From: a virus
DNA: 64,000 nt
Strand: one strand, 5' to 3'
IMG/VR virus record: IMGVR_UViG_3300044949_002468
Span: 1 to 64,000 of that record
Shown here: in pieces, positions 37,152 to 46,631 of the stretch
How positions within the stretch are numbered: position 1 is the first letter of the stretch
How the letters are laid out: the number at the start of each line of letters is the position of its first letter
Translations under genes and position numbers: made by a program
The notes under the pieces: model-generated
Seen by the model: only the letters and a program-made list of their open reading frames with translations
What the model was told of the DNA's origin: nothing
Database searches by the model: none

Positions 37152-39937
37152 AGCTTTTGCCGGATGCTCAGTTTTGAACTGGGTGCGATCAGAGCCACTT
37201 GCCCCCGAGGATCAAATATCTCGTCGCTCTCGTCCGCAAAGGCATCATCAATGTCAAAACCCGTCAGGCGGAGGCGCAAAACCGCAGGCAGCGGAAACGA
37301 GCTTCCATCCGCAGCCTTGCCGTAAGCCTGCCAACTCGTGCTGGGACCTGTTGCCTCCCTGAGAATAGAAAGCGACCAATTAAACATTTCCATACTTGAT
37401 GAAAGCCCGATGCGCGTATTACCAAGCGTGATCGGAGTTCCCGCTGGCCCAACAAAACGGCTGGTTCCGATTAGCGGAAGCGCTTCGCAGCGCAGAAAAT
37501 ACTGGCCCCCGAAATCGACTCTACCGATCCCTCTCGCATCGTCATCAAAGAAACTGCCCAGCATCCGAATCCGGATTTCGCCGCTTGCGGCGAGGATCGC
37601 ACCAAGCGGGAACTGGTCCTCGGTCAAAACGACACGCCAAAGCTCTCGATCCATCTCCAGCGGATAAAAGGTCTTTGCTTCTTCATCCCGATAAACCCGG
37701 TAATAGCATCGGCCATCAGCCGCGAAGTAACTCCCTGCTGGCGCCCACTGCGACTTCCGGCCGCCCCCAGCCGGAAGCATGAATCCTGGCGTGGCGCCGC
37801 CGCCGTGAACCTTGTAGACGACAGGGGAGCGCGTCGATCCGCCCATCGAAGGCAATGAAACGACGACCTGAGGCTCGCTCGCCGAGCCTTGAAAAGTGAC
37901 AAGACCGCTGTTGCTGCCAAAATACTGATTGCCGCCGAAGGAAACGGCGGAGCCGTAATAAACCGCCGGAAGCAAATACGGCCATCGCCCCGCTTTTTCC
38001 ATCGAAGCGGAGCGCATCGGCCAGCTCTCCGGTTGAGCCGGTTCCTCAGGCGTTGCTTCGACCAATACATTGCCCTTGTCATCCACCTCGGCTTTCTTGC
38101 CCTTGCTGGCCACGCTGCCAATACCCGGAAGGAGGGCGCGATAAAGAACCCCCGGCGGCAGGGCATCTGGATCATCCGCCGCCGCTTCAGCAGCCGCCAC
38201 CGCCTCTGTCTCTTGCGCGGCAACATCCGTGCCCGCGGGCGCCTCGGTTGTGCCTTTTTCGTTGGTAATGACTATCTGCGAGGCGAGAGTTCCCTCGGCA
38301 TCCACAGAGGCCACGTCTGGCAGGATCTCTCCCACATTAGGCAACTCGAAGCTGATCATCGGCTGCCCGCTGGTCACCCCTGCAACACCTTCGCTCGGTA
38401 GCATCTCCTCCAACACGGCAATGCGCAGCAACATAGCGTCTAACAAATCTTTCAGCCCAATGATCTGCTCCTGCGTATGAGTGTGAGGCTCCCAATCCCT
38501 GGCCGATGAAGCCGCCTGCACTGAGACGATCATCGAATTGGGCGCGGGCACCGATGCTGTTCCGAACGACAGAGCCACCGAGTTAGTCCCCTCGATGCGC
38601 GCGGTGAAATCTACCCCTTCGGTCAGCGTCTCCCACTCTTGAGTGTTCCGGCGCACCGAGAGATTCGAAAGCGCCGCAGTATTGAGGCCGTGGTCGATAA
38701 CAAAGTTGCGCGTCTGCCCATCTCCAAAAACCGCTTGATAGGCCTGAGGCCCGGTCACCACCTGCTGAGGAGTGAAGGGCACATAGTCCGGTGGATTCAA
38801 GCGCAACCAATCCACGCTGGGCGCTTCGGCCATGTAGGGCATGATCTGCGGGCGCAAGATCGTCAGATTCGTCTGCCAGAGCTTGCGGGTCATGACCCCT
38901 TGGGTGGGATCGTTCGGATCGTTGTAGAAGTCGGCCTCGGCCTCGAACGGCACCGTGATGCTTGGTTGGTCTCGCAAGGCGAAAAACATCTCCGCGCGAT
39001 CAAGGGGCAGCTCGAACGTCCAATCGCCGGGCGGGGCGGAAAAAACAACCACCTCTAGCTCTTCAACATCCGTTCCTGCCAAATCTCCAACGAATTCTAT
39101 GTGCGCGACATCATTAAAAGGATTAGTCACCTCAACCGAACCCACGCGGCCGGTCGGCAAATTCAGCATGTCATTGATCGCCTGCTGGATCTGGGGCGCA
39201 CCATCGTCGATGTCCAGCAAGCTGGTCTTCGCATATTGACCATACCTAATCTGGTAAACTCCTCGGAAAAGCCGCGGAATTCTCAACTCCTGTATCTCGT
39301 TCCAGAATACAGTGTTAGACGAGTCCGCACCGCCATTGACCAGCGTTCGGATCGTCGGCGGGTCCGGCATCACCTGAGCCGCTGAATCAGAAAAGGCATA
39401 AGGAGCGACCACCAAGCGCAGCTCGTAGGACCATTCTCCATCGGTTTGCACACCCGTAAACCGGACAAAACTCACCGGCACCAGCCGGTTGGCATTCACC
39501 GACAGCACCTCTTCGGCCCCATCGGTGCGGCGAATCATGACGCCGCCGCCTACATCCATACAAACAAAGGCGCTTTGCTTGCCGGTCAAAGCATTGAGCG
39601 CCGCAGCGATGTCCACGGCCCTGGATGCGGGCGAAAGAAAAGTGGTCGTGTTGACCCCCACTTGCGTGGCCCCAAGACCAATCTTGATGCGGTAAACCCC
39701 ACTAAGTGGACGTTGATCCACCGGCCCGACGCCCACTCGCAGCGCCGCTAAAGCCTGATCCTTTTCCACAAATTGGTTCTCTATGAACTCTAAAAACCTC
39801 AGTCCATAGCTCAACGTGCCTCCGGCCACCACCGACGGAAAGGCAAGCGGATCTCCCGACAGTGAACCTACCGCCCGCCCATTAAAAAGGTCGACATAGA
39901 ACACGTTGGCGCTCACTGAACACCGCGCCGCAGTCAA
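37148..39937 (-). CDS. Large tail-tip/baseplate protein
   Basis: A 929-residue protein. Residues 1-450 are beta-rich tail domains with repeated FRGVYQIRYGQYAKTSLLDI-type strand-helix units (also GVYRIKIGLGATQVGVNTTT near 80). A helical stretch near 495-535 (TQEQIIGLKDLLDAMLLRIA) is a likely coiled coil for trimerisation; a disordered Ala/Glu-rich linker follows to about 620, then the C-terminal module shared with the gene downstream. Such proteins act as tail-tip or central-fibre components. The start is TTG; GTG at 39916 is an alternative. Confidence 0.75.
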   Translation of the reverse strand: MTAARCSVSANVFYVDLFNGRAVGSLSGDPLAFPSVVAGGTLSYGLRFLEFIENQFVEKDQALAALRVGVGPVDQRPLSGVYRIKIGLGATQVGVNTTTFLSPASRAVDIAAALNALTGKQSAFVCMDVGGGVMIRRTDGAEEVLSVNANRLVPVSFVRFTGVQTDGEWSYELRLVVAPYAFSDSAAQVMPDPPTIRTLVNGGADSSNTVFWNEIQELRIPRLFRGVYQIRYGQYAKTSLLDIDDGAPQIQQAINDMLNLPTGRVGSVEVTNPFNDVAHIEFVGDLAGTDVEELEVVVFSAPPGDWTFELPLDRAEMFFALRDQPSITVPFEAEADFYNDPNDPTQGVMTRKLWQTNLTILRPQIMPYMAEAPSVDWLRLNPPDYVPFTPQQVVTGPQAYQAVFGDGQTRNFVIDHGLNTAALSNLSVRRNTQEWETLTEGVDFTARIEGTNSVALSFGTASVPAPNSMIVSVQAASSARDWEPHTHTQEQIIGLKDLLDAMLLRIAVLEEMLPSEGVAGVTSGQPMISFELPNVGEILPDVASVDAEGTLASQIVITNEKGTTEAPAGTDVAAQETEAVAAAEAAADDPDALPPGVLYRALLPGIGSVASKGKKAEVDDKGNVLVEATPEEPAQPESWPMRSASMEKAGRWPYLLPAVYYGSAVSFGGNQYFGSNSGLVTFQGSASEPQVVVSLPSMGGSTRSPVVYKVHGGGATPGFMLPAGGGRKSQWAPAGSYFAADGRCYYRVYRDEEAKTFYPLEMDRELWRVVLTEDQFPLGAILAASGEIRIRMLGSFFDDDARGIGRVDFGGQYFLRCEALPLIGTSRFVGPAGTPITLGNTRIGLSSSMEMFNWSLSILREATGPSTSWQAYGKAADGSSFPLPAVLRLRLTGFDIDDAFADESDEIFDPRGQVALIAPSSKLSIRQKL

Positions 39938-39946
39938 CTTTTGAGG

Positions 39947-40138
39947 TCAACCCCGAGGTGGGGGCGGCGCGTCCGATGGTTCGGCGAAAAAAAACAGATC
40001 GTCGAAGCCCACCACCTCATACGGGAATACCGGCTGCAACGGAGCCAGACCGTCCGGATCAGTGTTTAGATCCCGCAGACGGCGCTCCTTGTTCAGACCA
40101 TAGCCGTCTGAAAGCATGAGTGAGCTAATGTCGGCCAT
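39947..40138 (-). CDS. Small tail-cluster protein, unknown function
   Basis: A 63-residue protein (MADISSLMLSDGYGLNKERR) that ends in a Pro-rich tail. It lies between two tail genes with short gaps. Function unknown; possibly a minor tail-tip adaptor. Confidence 0.6.
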   Translation of the reverse strand: MADISSLMLSDGYGLNKERRLRDLNTDPDGLAPLQPVFPYEVVGFDDLFFFAEPSDAPPPPRG

Positions 40139-41104
40139 TTACGCACTCCAGAATTTGCCCAGGTTCTTTTTGCTGTTCATTGCCGTTGTCAGTATGGACT
40201 GCGTGATCGACTCGAGCGCGCCAAGCGCCGCCGCTGGCGCGGCCGTAAAGCGCCCCACGAAGAAGGCCAAGAAAGGGTCCAACTGGAGCCGAGGAACAGT
40301 GTAGGGGCGATCATTCTTCCAGTTGTAAAACAAGTTCCAGAACAAATTGTGCTTCACGTAAGTCTGCCACCCCGGCCCAGGCTGATCGTCGCCGCCATCC
40401 TCCGGGCTGATGAAGTAGACCGTGGCGATAAGCAGATAATCCACCCCATCATCCTCGGTGGCAACAGGCTGCCCGGCGGAAAGGCCAGCCATACTACCGG
40501 CCGCGAGGGTCTTTGTCGGCATGACTCCAGCCCTTATCAACGGGTCCATGCCCAACACTCCAATCGTAGAAAGATCAAGAGCGACGTTCGTCTCATAAAG
40601 ATCGCCCGTGACAAGATTGCCAATGATCAGGGTGTCCAATTTGTAGGTAGGACGCGCCTGCGCCAAATACACTTGCGCCTTCTTCAGCGTGCGGGTTCCG
40701 GCACCTGCTCTTTGCGTTTGATCAATGCTAATGCTCAGGTTTGCCGCGTCGAATGACACGCTCTCTCGAAGGTTCACCCCCATCCGCTCGAAAAACTTCT
40801 CGTCCGTTTTACTAAGCTCGGTTCCCTCGCCAAGCGCACTCTCTGAAATCGGAATCAATGGATTGTCCAATAAGGTCACCGCAGGGGTTTCGATATTGCC
40901 CTCCTTGTCTTTCTTCGCACGCTGCCATACAGGCGCCACGCCATTGACAAAGCCGGGCTTTACTTGAACGGCCCAACCCCCGCCCTCATGCGTCACCGTC
41001 GTTTTCCACGGATGATCAAACTGCGAGGAGTCTGTTTGCTGTCCATACCACGTTTCCACCTTGCGGAAACGGCGACCAACCGTTCGTTTGTAGACGAGTT
41101 TCAT
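40139..41104 (-). CDS. Tail-tip protein, unknown function
   Basis: A 321-residue protein with beta-rich N-terminal part and a helical C-terminus that has a hydrophobic stretch (DPFLAFFVGRFTAAPAAALG) near 285-305. Its N-terminal sequence (MKLVYKRTVGRRFRKVETWY) is similar in style to the next genes upstream, and WAVQVKPGFVNGVAPVWQRA resembles their glycine-proline loops. It is joined to the upstream gene by a 4-bp overlap. Part of the tail tip by position. Confidence 0.68.
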   Translation of the reverse strand: MKLVYKRTVGRRFRKVETWYGQQTDSSQFDHPWKTTVTHEGGGWAVQVKPGFVNGVAPVWQRAKKDKEGNIETPAVTLLDNPLIPISESALGEGTELSKTDEKFFERMGVNLRESVSFDAANLSISIDQTQRAGAGTRTLKKAQVYLAQARPTYKLDTLIIGNLVTGDLYETNVALDLSTIGVLGMDPLIRAGVMPTKTLAAGSMAGLSAGQPVATEDDGVDYLLIATVYFISPEDGGDDQPGPGWQTYVKHNLFWNLFYNWKNDRPYTVPRLQLDPFLAFFVGRFTAAPAAALGALESITQSILTTAMNSKKNLGKFWSA

Positions 41105-41682
41105 GCCACGTGAAAGTAGTGACGGAAGCCCGTGCCGCGCGTTCCAAACTGATCCCGGAGGCGAGCAGTGCTGTGTCGATAACTGAAATAGGCAATCTGG
41201 TAAATACTCGGTATACCTCGTGTCGTATCTATCATCGCCAACGGCGCATAACCGAATTCCGCGTTCCCGCCCATATCGCCCCCCTTAGCACTGTCATAGA
41301 GACTGACAGAAAGATTTTCCGGTGATACGTCCTCTTGCGTTTTGGCCGTCATGCGTCCCGTCTCGGTATCAATCTGCACCTTCAAGCACAGCCAGGACTC
41401 ACCGGCAGGCAGCTGCATATCGAGAGTGGTTTGCGAAATAACAGCGCCATCCGGGCCGACGGGCTCCAACCCATTGACATAGCCCTTCGTCATTCCTCCT
41501 TTCAGCGAGCCTTGATCCACGCTGGCATCAGACAAAGAAAAAGCCCCGCGAAAAATAGAGCCTCCCGCGGAACCATAGACAGTAGCGCGGCGGCGGCGCC
41601 CCCTGCCCACCACTCGCATGTATAAATTCGCACCGGCATGCACGTGGGCCGAAGCGACCGGTATTAGTAGTGGAATGATCAT
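41101..41682 (-). CDS. Tail-tip protein, unknown function
   Basis: A 193-residue beta-rich protein. It shares a G-x-V-N-G-[VL]-x-P-V motif (KGYVNGLEPVGPDGAVI) with the 321-residue neighbour, suggesting related folds. Overlaps at both ends are 4 bp. Tail role inferred from the cluster. Confidence 0.66.
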   Translation of the reverse strand: MIIPLLIPVASAHVHAGANLYMRVVGRGRRRRATVYGSAGGSIFRGAFSLSDASVDQGSLKGGMTKGYVNGLEPVGPDGAVISQTTLDMQLPAGESWLCLKVQIDTETGRMTAKTQEDVSPENLSVSLYDSAKGGDMGGNAEFGYAPLAMIDTTRGIPSIYQIAYFSYRHSTARLRDQFGTRGTGFRHYFHVA

Positions 41683-42401
41683 GTGCCTTTATAGAGCATT
41701 TCCGACCAGCCATCCGAAGAGAACAGCCACTCTTCGACCACTTCCTTTGACCCCCCGAAGTTGCGCGAATTAGCACCACTTTTTAGCCAAGAATTTTTTC
41801 CTCCACCCATATCCCACGGTGGGGTGTCGATAAACCCCAACTTATCAGTCTCGGGATTGCCCCCGAAAGTGCGCAATTTCAGCATCGCGCGCGGGGCGAA
41901 GTAACTCGTGACGCCGTAGAGAGGATTCAGAGTGATAGAATTGCCCTCTGCGTCGACGCCTTCGCGGGTGCCCTTACCGCTTGGGTCTTCCAAGGGAAAA
42001 TTCAGCTGGCCATCCTGTATCGTTCCGCCGTGCGCTTTCATCAACGAGTCTATCTTGGGGTGCATGGTCAGCGGAACCTGATCGGCCCAAATATCCAGCG
42101 TCATCGAAGTGCGCCTAACGTCGTAGTCGGGCGAGCCACCGCCACCGCCGCCGCCACCACCGCCATCAGAAACGCCGCCCATGTAAGTCCAGCGAATCGT
42201 TCCGAATCCGCCATCCATCGGATCGTTGGTCTCAAAACCGACATACTTTACACCGCTTACCGGGCATGTCGGCGCACCGATGTTTGGATTGGTTCCGAGA
42301 TAGTAACCCACCATCGTGACCGTCATCCCGCCGGGAAATTTCCATTCGATCGTCTCCAATCGCGGCGCAGGAAGCGTGCCTACCAATCTTGTTGCACTCA
42401 T
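41679..42401 (-). CDS. Tail-tip protein with 10-Gly linker (paralogue 1)
   Basis: A 240-residue protein. A run of ten Gly near residues 90-100 splits it into two parts. The C-terminal half (NSITLNPLYGVTSYFAPRAM, SWLKSGANSRNFGGSKEVVE, then EEWLFSSDGWSEMLYKGT) matches the C-terminal half of the upstream gene. The ATG at 42401 overlaps that gene's stop by 1 bp (TAATG). Tail-tip structural role inferred. Confidence 0.72.
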   Translation of the reverse strand: MSATRLVGTLPAPRLETIEWKFPGGMTVTMVGYYLGTNPNIGAPTCPVSGVKYVGFETNDPMDGGFGTIRWTYMGGVSDGGGGGGGGGGSPDYDVRRTSMTLDIWADQVPLTMHPKIDSLMKAHGGTIQDGQLNFPLEDPSGKGTREGVDAEGNSITLNPLYGVTSYFAPRAMLKLRTFGGNPETDKLGFIDTPPWDMGGGKNSWLKSGANSRNFGGSKEVVEEWLFSSDGWSEMLYKGT

Positions 42402-43153
42402 TAGTATTCGTAAATGGCTGGCTCCCAGCCTCCGGGCCCACTCAGCATCCAAGTTTTGCGCACGATGAAGGATGTGCCTACCTGCTGTGCTGAAGCGCCT
42501 ACGTAAAGCCAGTTGCGCGTGCTATCGCCGCCCTTGGCCGCAGAACGAGCACCGGGCGGATTGCCGATTTTTCCCACATTGTTAAAGAGCGTACTCAGCT
42601 GCCCCTTGTTCATTGGCTCCTCGATGATAAAGGTTGCGGCAACGTCATAAAAATCATTGACCCCGTAGAGAGGATTCAAATTGCTTATTTTAGCTCCGTC
42701 TTTGCTTAGGCCACGCCGCCCGCTCGCCTGATTGGGATCCTCCGCTTCCCAGATAACCTCGCCGCCGCTCACCCGTCCATATTTGGCACCAGTGATCGGA
42801 TTGCGATAACCTATCCACTTGCCAAAGTCTTTGTGCATGGTTATGGGGGATTTATTCAATGACCCCTCGTACATAGAAACGTCACCCGTTGGCTGGTAAG
42901 TTGCCCAAGAATCCGGATCGACCGCCTCGTATTTCCACACATAGTCGGCCACACCTATATCAAAGCGCGCGCTGGCCGAAGTGAGTTGCATGCCCGATGG
43001 CCCGCGCGGCGCAGGCACCAAATCCACCGGAGGGCCACCGCCTTGCCAATAAAAACGCGCGCGGATGATCTGAAAACGACGCCCCTGCGAAATGCCATAG
43101 TCGACCACACGAGACAGCTCACTATTGCTGCTTAATCCGCCTAAAGTCATCAT
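42401..43153 (-). CDS. Tail-tip protein (paralogue 2)
   Basis: A 250-residue protein. It is a paralogue of the downstream gene: both contain NPLYGV followed by a hydrophobic strand, then N-[WS]-L-x-x-G-A, a W-x-x-S-x-x-G-W segment and a Tyr near the end. No polyglycine is present here. It starts after the tape measure gene, where distal tail proteins are usually encoded, so a distal tail or tail-tip role is plausible. Confidence 0.72.
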   Translation of the reverse strand: MMTLGGLSSNSELSRVVDYGISQGRRFQIIRARFYWQGGGPPVDLVPAPRGPSGMQLTSASARFDIGVADYVWKYEAVDPDSWATYQPTGDVSMYEGSLNKSPITMHKDFGKWIGYRNPITGAKYGRVSGGEVIWEAEDPNQASGRRGLSKDGAKISNLNPLYGVNDFYDVAATFIIEEPMNKGQLSTLFNNVGKIGNPPGARSAAKGGDSTRNWLYVGASAQQVGTSFIVRKTWMLSGPGGWEPAIYEY

Positions 43154-43159
43154 ACGCTT

Positions 43160-46100
43160 CTAATCGCTTAGTGCCGCGGCTTGTCCGCGCGCCCACTGCG
43201 CCATTTCGTTGTTTAAGTTGTAAATTCGGTCCATCGCCTGTCGCTGTTGCTCGGCAATTTCTTGCAGCTTTTTGATCTCGCTGGCCGTGTCCTGCACCAG
43301 ACCGCCCCACCCTGCGCTGCCACCGACCGAAGCCATCTCCGACATGCGCGGCTGCTTCATCTCGTTAATGTTCGACATCGCACGCTCCATGTCTACTTGA
43401 TAGCCCGCCAGTTCTTTGGCGTTGGCAGCGTTCTCCTCGGGCGAAAGATTGGGGTTGCTCATCGTCTTCCCGATTTCACGCGCCCGATCTTCTTTGAGAG
43501 CTTCATCTTCCAGTCGATCGGCGGCTTCTTTGGCACCCCGCCGATCCGTGCCGAAGTTTTCCTGCACCCGCAAGGCTTGGATCTGAGCCTGCCGATTCAT
43601 GTCCGATACAACCTTGGCCTGACTTTCCTGTGCTGCCACCTGCTCGGCTTGAATCTCGTCTGCACTTCGGCCACCCCCGCCCACCGCCGCCAACTGCACC
43701 TCCGCCGCGCGGACGGCGGCTTGGGCTTGTTGCGCCTGCTCCTGGTTGCCCGGCGCCACATTCGCCGCCGCTTCCTTTGCCGCCTCCAACTCCTTCAAGG
43801 CATCTGCCCTAAAGTTCAAACGCCATTCTTGATTGGCCTTGGATTGCAGATCAATAAGCGCCGCATCCAAAGCTTCCACATCTTCCAAGCCCGTCATCTC
43901 AAGGGCTACTTCCACAATGCGCTGTTCATCCTCCGTCGCGGTCCCTGCCAGCACCTTGTCGACCTTGGGCCGAAGCTCGTTTTGAATTACCTCCGGATCC
44001 TCTGTCTTCAAATTCAACCCGCGTGCCGCGGTCGATGTGGCCTCTTGAGCTTGTTCCAAATCACGCTGCGCTTCATTGGCCGTTAGGTTCGGCTGCTCCT
44101 CCAAATAGTCCTCGGCTCGGACTTCGGCGTTTTTCACCCGCTCCTGCGCCTCGTCAAACGCCGCCGCATTACCCTCCTTCACCGGCGCCGCCGCCACTTT
44201 TTGCGCCTGTTCCAAAGCCTGTGCCGCCTTGAGCTGCGCCTGCAATTCTTCCTGCGCCACTTGGGCGCCGGTTTTTTTCAGCTGCATGATCATCGTTTCG
44301 TTGCGGAGTCTTTGCATGGAGAACTGCGCTTCCGCTTCGGCCACCGCTTGCCCTTGCAAGAGCTTGGCATTGGATTCATCGGCTTGTATGGCGCGCGGCA
44401 CATTGGCTTTTTCCATGCCTTCATCGCGGCGGAACTCCAACTGCTGGATGGACGCCCCGCTCAACTGCTCTGCCCCGCCAATCGAAGTTGTCAGCTCGGA
44501 CACCGCCCGGAGTAGCGCCTCCGCGGCGGCCTTCTGATCTCTTGTTGGGCCGCCATCCTCTTCGGAGGTTGGATTAGCGAGCACTTCAGTCGCTTGGCGC
44601 GAAGCATCATTGAGCAACTGCCGCTGCGCGATTTGCGCATTGGTCTGTGTCACCCCGAAATCATTGCTCGGCGCCGTGGCCTCGACTTCCTGCAACTGCG
44701 AAAACGCTGTCCGCAAAGATCCCTCTTGCGCGGCCTGCGCTGCACGGGTCCGCTGCTCTTCCAGTGCACGCTTTTCTCCCTCCATTGTGGCCACCTCTTC
44801 GCGGCTAAAAGACGGCGTCCCTGCTGCTACCGGACCACCAACAAATTGCTGACCATCTGGATTCTGTCTAGCAAGGGCCAAAGATGCTTCTTTTTCTCGA
44901 ATCGCAGCGTCCAATCGCTTCTCTTCATCCGAGGAGCCCACAGCGGGTAATTTTGTATCAACCTCGGCAATCGCCCGATTGCCCTTGCTGATCTGCCCGC
45001 TGGCCACTTTGGCATCTTCCCGCCGCTGCGCGCTTTCATTCTTGATCGACTGCAGCGCTTCTTTGCTCCCAGCCCCCATTTGCGCGGCAGCCAACCGCGC
45101 ATCCTCGGCAATCTCACGCTCCAGCTTTGCCCTCTCCCTTGCCTCTTCCGTGCGCTTGGCGTCCAAAGCCAAGGCGGCTTGGTTGATGGAGAGAATCTGC
45201 TGCGCAAAGCCTTGAATTTGATCTAAGCCTCCTTGCGCCTGATCCACCCCTTGTTGCGCCAGTCCCACAAGCTCATCGCGCCCAAAACCCGGACCTGCAT
45301 TTTGGGCCTCGGTCAATCGGCCCTTGGCATCATCCAGATTCTTTTGCGCATTGGCCACCGCCTCGTTGGCCGCGTTCTTCGCCGCATCCAAATCCTCCGG
45401 CGTCTGCACCCCGCGCGCTTGGCCAGCCAAAGACCCCGCCACGGCGCCAGATTCAGAACGGGAACGCTGCAGCTCCTTGTTAAGTTCCGATACCTTCTGC
45501 CTGGCTTCGATCGCCTTGAAAGCCAATAGCGCCAGACCAGTGCCTACAATCGTCAATGCCCCGCTCACACCGGTCATTAGTGACGCCCACGCGCGGGTTG
45601 TGCCAATCAGCCCCGCCATCGCCGCTTGCGCAACGCGCGTTTGCATAACAAAGCCAATGATCGCCTTAGATGCCGTCAGCAACGAGGCGGCCAAAAGCGT
45701 GAGCACAGCGACCGACACCGCACCCAGCCCCTTGAAAACAGCTTGCACAGCGCCCAACTGCGCCACCGAAGCAAAGAAATTGGCAACCGCCTCCTTGGCG
45801 CCCTGCACCCCCGCCATGATGCTGGCCCATGGACCGGAGGCCGCTTCTTGCACCGCGCTGGTGAATTTCTGAAAAGAGGCGGCAGCCCTTAGTCCAGCCT
45901 TCTCACCTTCTTCAAACATCTTGCCGATTTCGGCATCACTGGCCGTCTGCTGATTAGCCAACTGCTGCTGCAACCCCGCAATGGTGTTGGACAACTCCTG
46001 CGCCGCGCCTTTGGCCTTTTGCGTATCCGCCTCCAGCAAGCGCATCGCTTCGCTGGCCGGTGCTCCGGATTGGGCCAGATCGGCAATCTTGCGCGCCGTC

Positions 46101-46615
46101 TGACCAGAAATCGCTCCCATTTCCACCAGCTGATTAGCTGCCGCAGCAACCCCGTCGCCCCCGCTCTTCAATGCCCCCGCCAACCCACCCATCGCCGCCG
46201 CCACCGCATCGACCGGTGCACCAGTCGCCGCTGCCACATCCTGCACCTGCTTCAAAGCAGCAGTGGAATCAAAGGCTCCCTTGGAGAGCACCTGCAAGTT
46301 CAGTGCCGCTTTGCCCAAGGCTTCGAAGGCAAAGGGGGAGCGCGCCGCCTCAGCGGTTAATTCTGCCACCTTCTTGCGCGCCGCATCGGCGCTGCCCATG
46401 ATGGTTTTGAACAGCGAGGTCAGGCGATTCGCCTCGCCACTGGCCTGCAATGCCGCCTGCATTTTCTCCGCATTGAGTGCGGCCCCACCCATGGCCTTGA
46501 CAAAAGCCAGCGCACCCGCGCCCAACGCGGCCATCGGGCCTACAGTCTCGTTGAGGATGGTCTTGAGGGTCTTGGCGGCGTTGGCCATGCCGCTGGGTGG
46601 TGGATTGACCGCCAT
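43160..46615 (-). CDS. Tape measure protein
   Basis: A 1151-residue tail-length ruler. The N-terminal 50-250 region (LTSLFKTIMGSADAARKKVA to MGAISGQTARKIADLAQSG) is the typical tape-measure domain. Hydrophobic helices near 285-385 (ISVAVLTLLAASLLTASKAI, VSGALTIVGTGLALLAFKAI) could insert in the host membrane at ejection. The rest is long helices and coiled coil with heavy Ala, Gln and Glu content (residues 390-1150). From its length a tail of roughly 170 nm is expected if the helix sets 0.15 nm per residue. It is preceded by a chaperone-like gene and followed by tail-tip genes, the normal order. Confidence 0.95.
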   Translation of the reverse strand: MAVNPPPSGMANAAKTLKTILNETVGPMAALGAGALAFVKAMGGAALNAEKMQAALQASGEANRLTSLFKTIMGSADAARKKVAELTAEAARSPFAFEALGKAALNLQVLSKGAFDSTAALKQVQDVAAATGAPVDAVAAAMGGLAGALKSGGDGVAAAANQLVEMGAISGQTARKIADLAQSGAPASEAMRLLEADTQKAKGAAQELSNTIAGLQQQLANQQTASDAEIGKMFEEGEKAGLRAAASFQKFTSAVQEAASGPWASIMAGVQGAKEAVANFFASVAQLGAVQAVFKGLGAVSVAVLTLLAASLLTASKAIIGFVMQTRVAQAAMAGLIGTTRAWASLMTGVSGALTIVGTGLALLAFKAIEARQKVSELNKELQRSRSESGAVAGSLAGQARGVQTPEDLDAAKNAANEAVANAQKNLDDAKGRLTEAQNAGPGFGRDELVGLAQQGVDQAQGGLDQIQGFAQQILSINQAALALDAKRTEEARERAKLEREIAEDARLAAAQMGAGSKEALQSIKNESAQRREDAKVASGQISKGNRAIAEVDTKLPAVGSSDEEKRLDAAIREKEASLALARQNPDGQQFVGGPVAAGTPSFSREEVATMEGEKRALEEQRTRAAQAAQEGSLRTAFSQLQEVEATAPSNDFGVTQTNAQIAQRQLLNDASRQATEVLANPTSEEDGGPTRDQKAAAEALLRAVSELTTSIGGAEQLSGASIQQLEFRRDEGMEKANVPRAIQADESNAKLLQGQAVAEAEAQFSMQRLRNETMIMQLKKTGAQVAQEELQAQLKAAQALEQAQKVAAAPVKEGNAAAFDEAQERVKNAEVRAEDYLEEQPNLTANEAQRDLEQAQEATSTAARGLNLKTEDPEVIQNELRPKVDKVLAGTATEDEQRIVEVALEMTGLEDVEALDAALIDLQSKANQEWRLNFRADALKELEAAKEAAANVAPGNQEQAQQAQAAVRAAEVQLAAVGGGGRSADEIQAEQVAAQESQAKVVSDMNRQAQIQALRVQENFGTDRRGAKEAADRLEDEALKEDRAREIGKTMSNPNLSPEENAANAKELAGYQVDMERAMSNINEMKQPRMSEMASVGGSAGWGGLVQDTASEIKKLQEIAEQQRQAMDRIYNLNNEMAQWARGQAAALSD

Positions 46616-46631
46616 AACAGGGTAAATCCAG

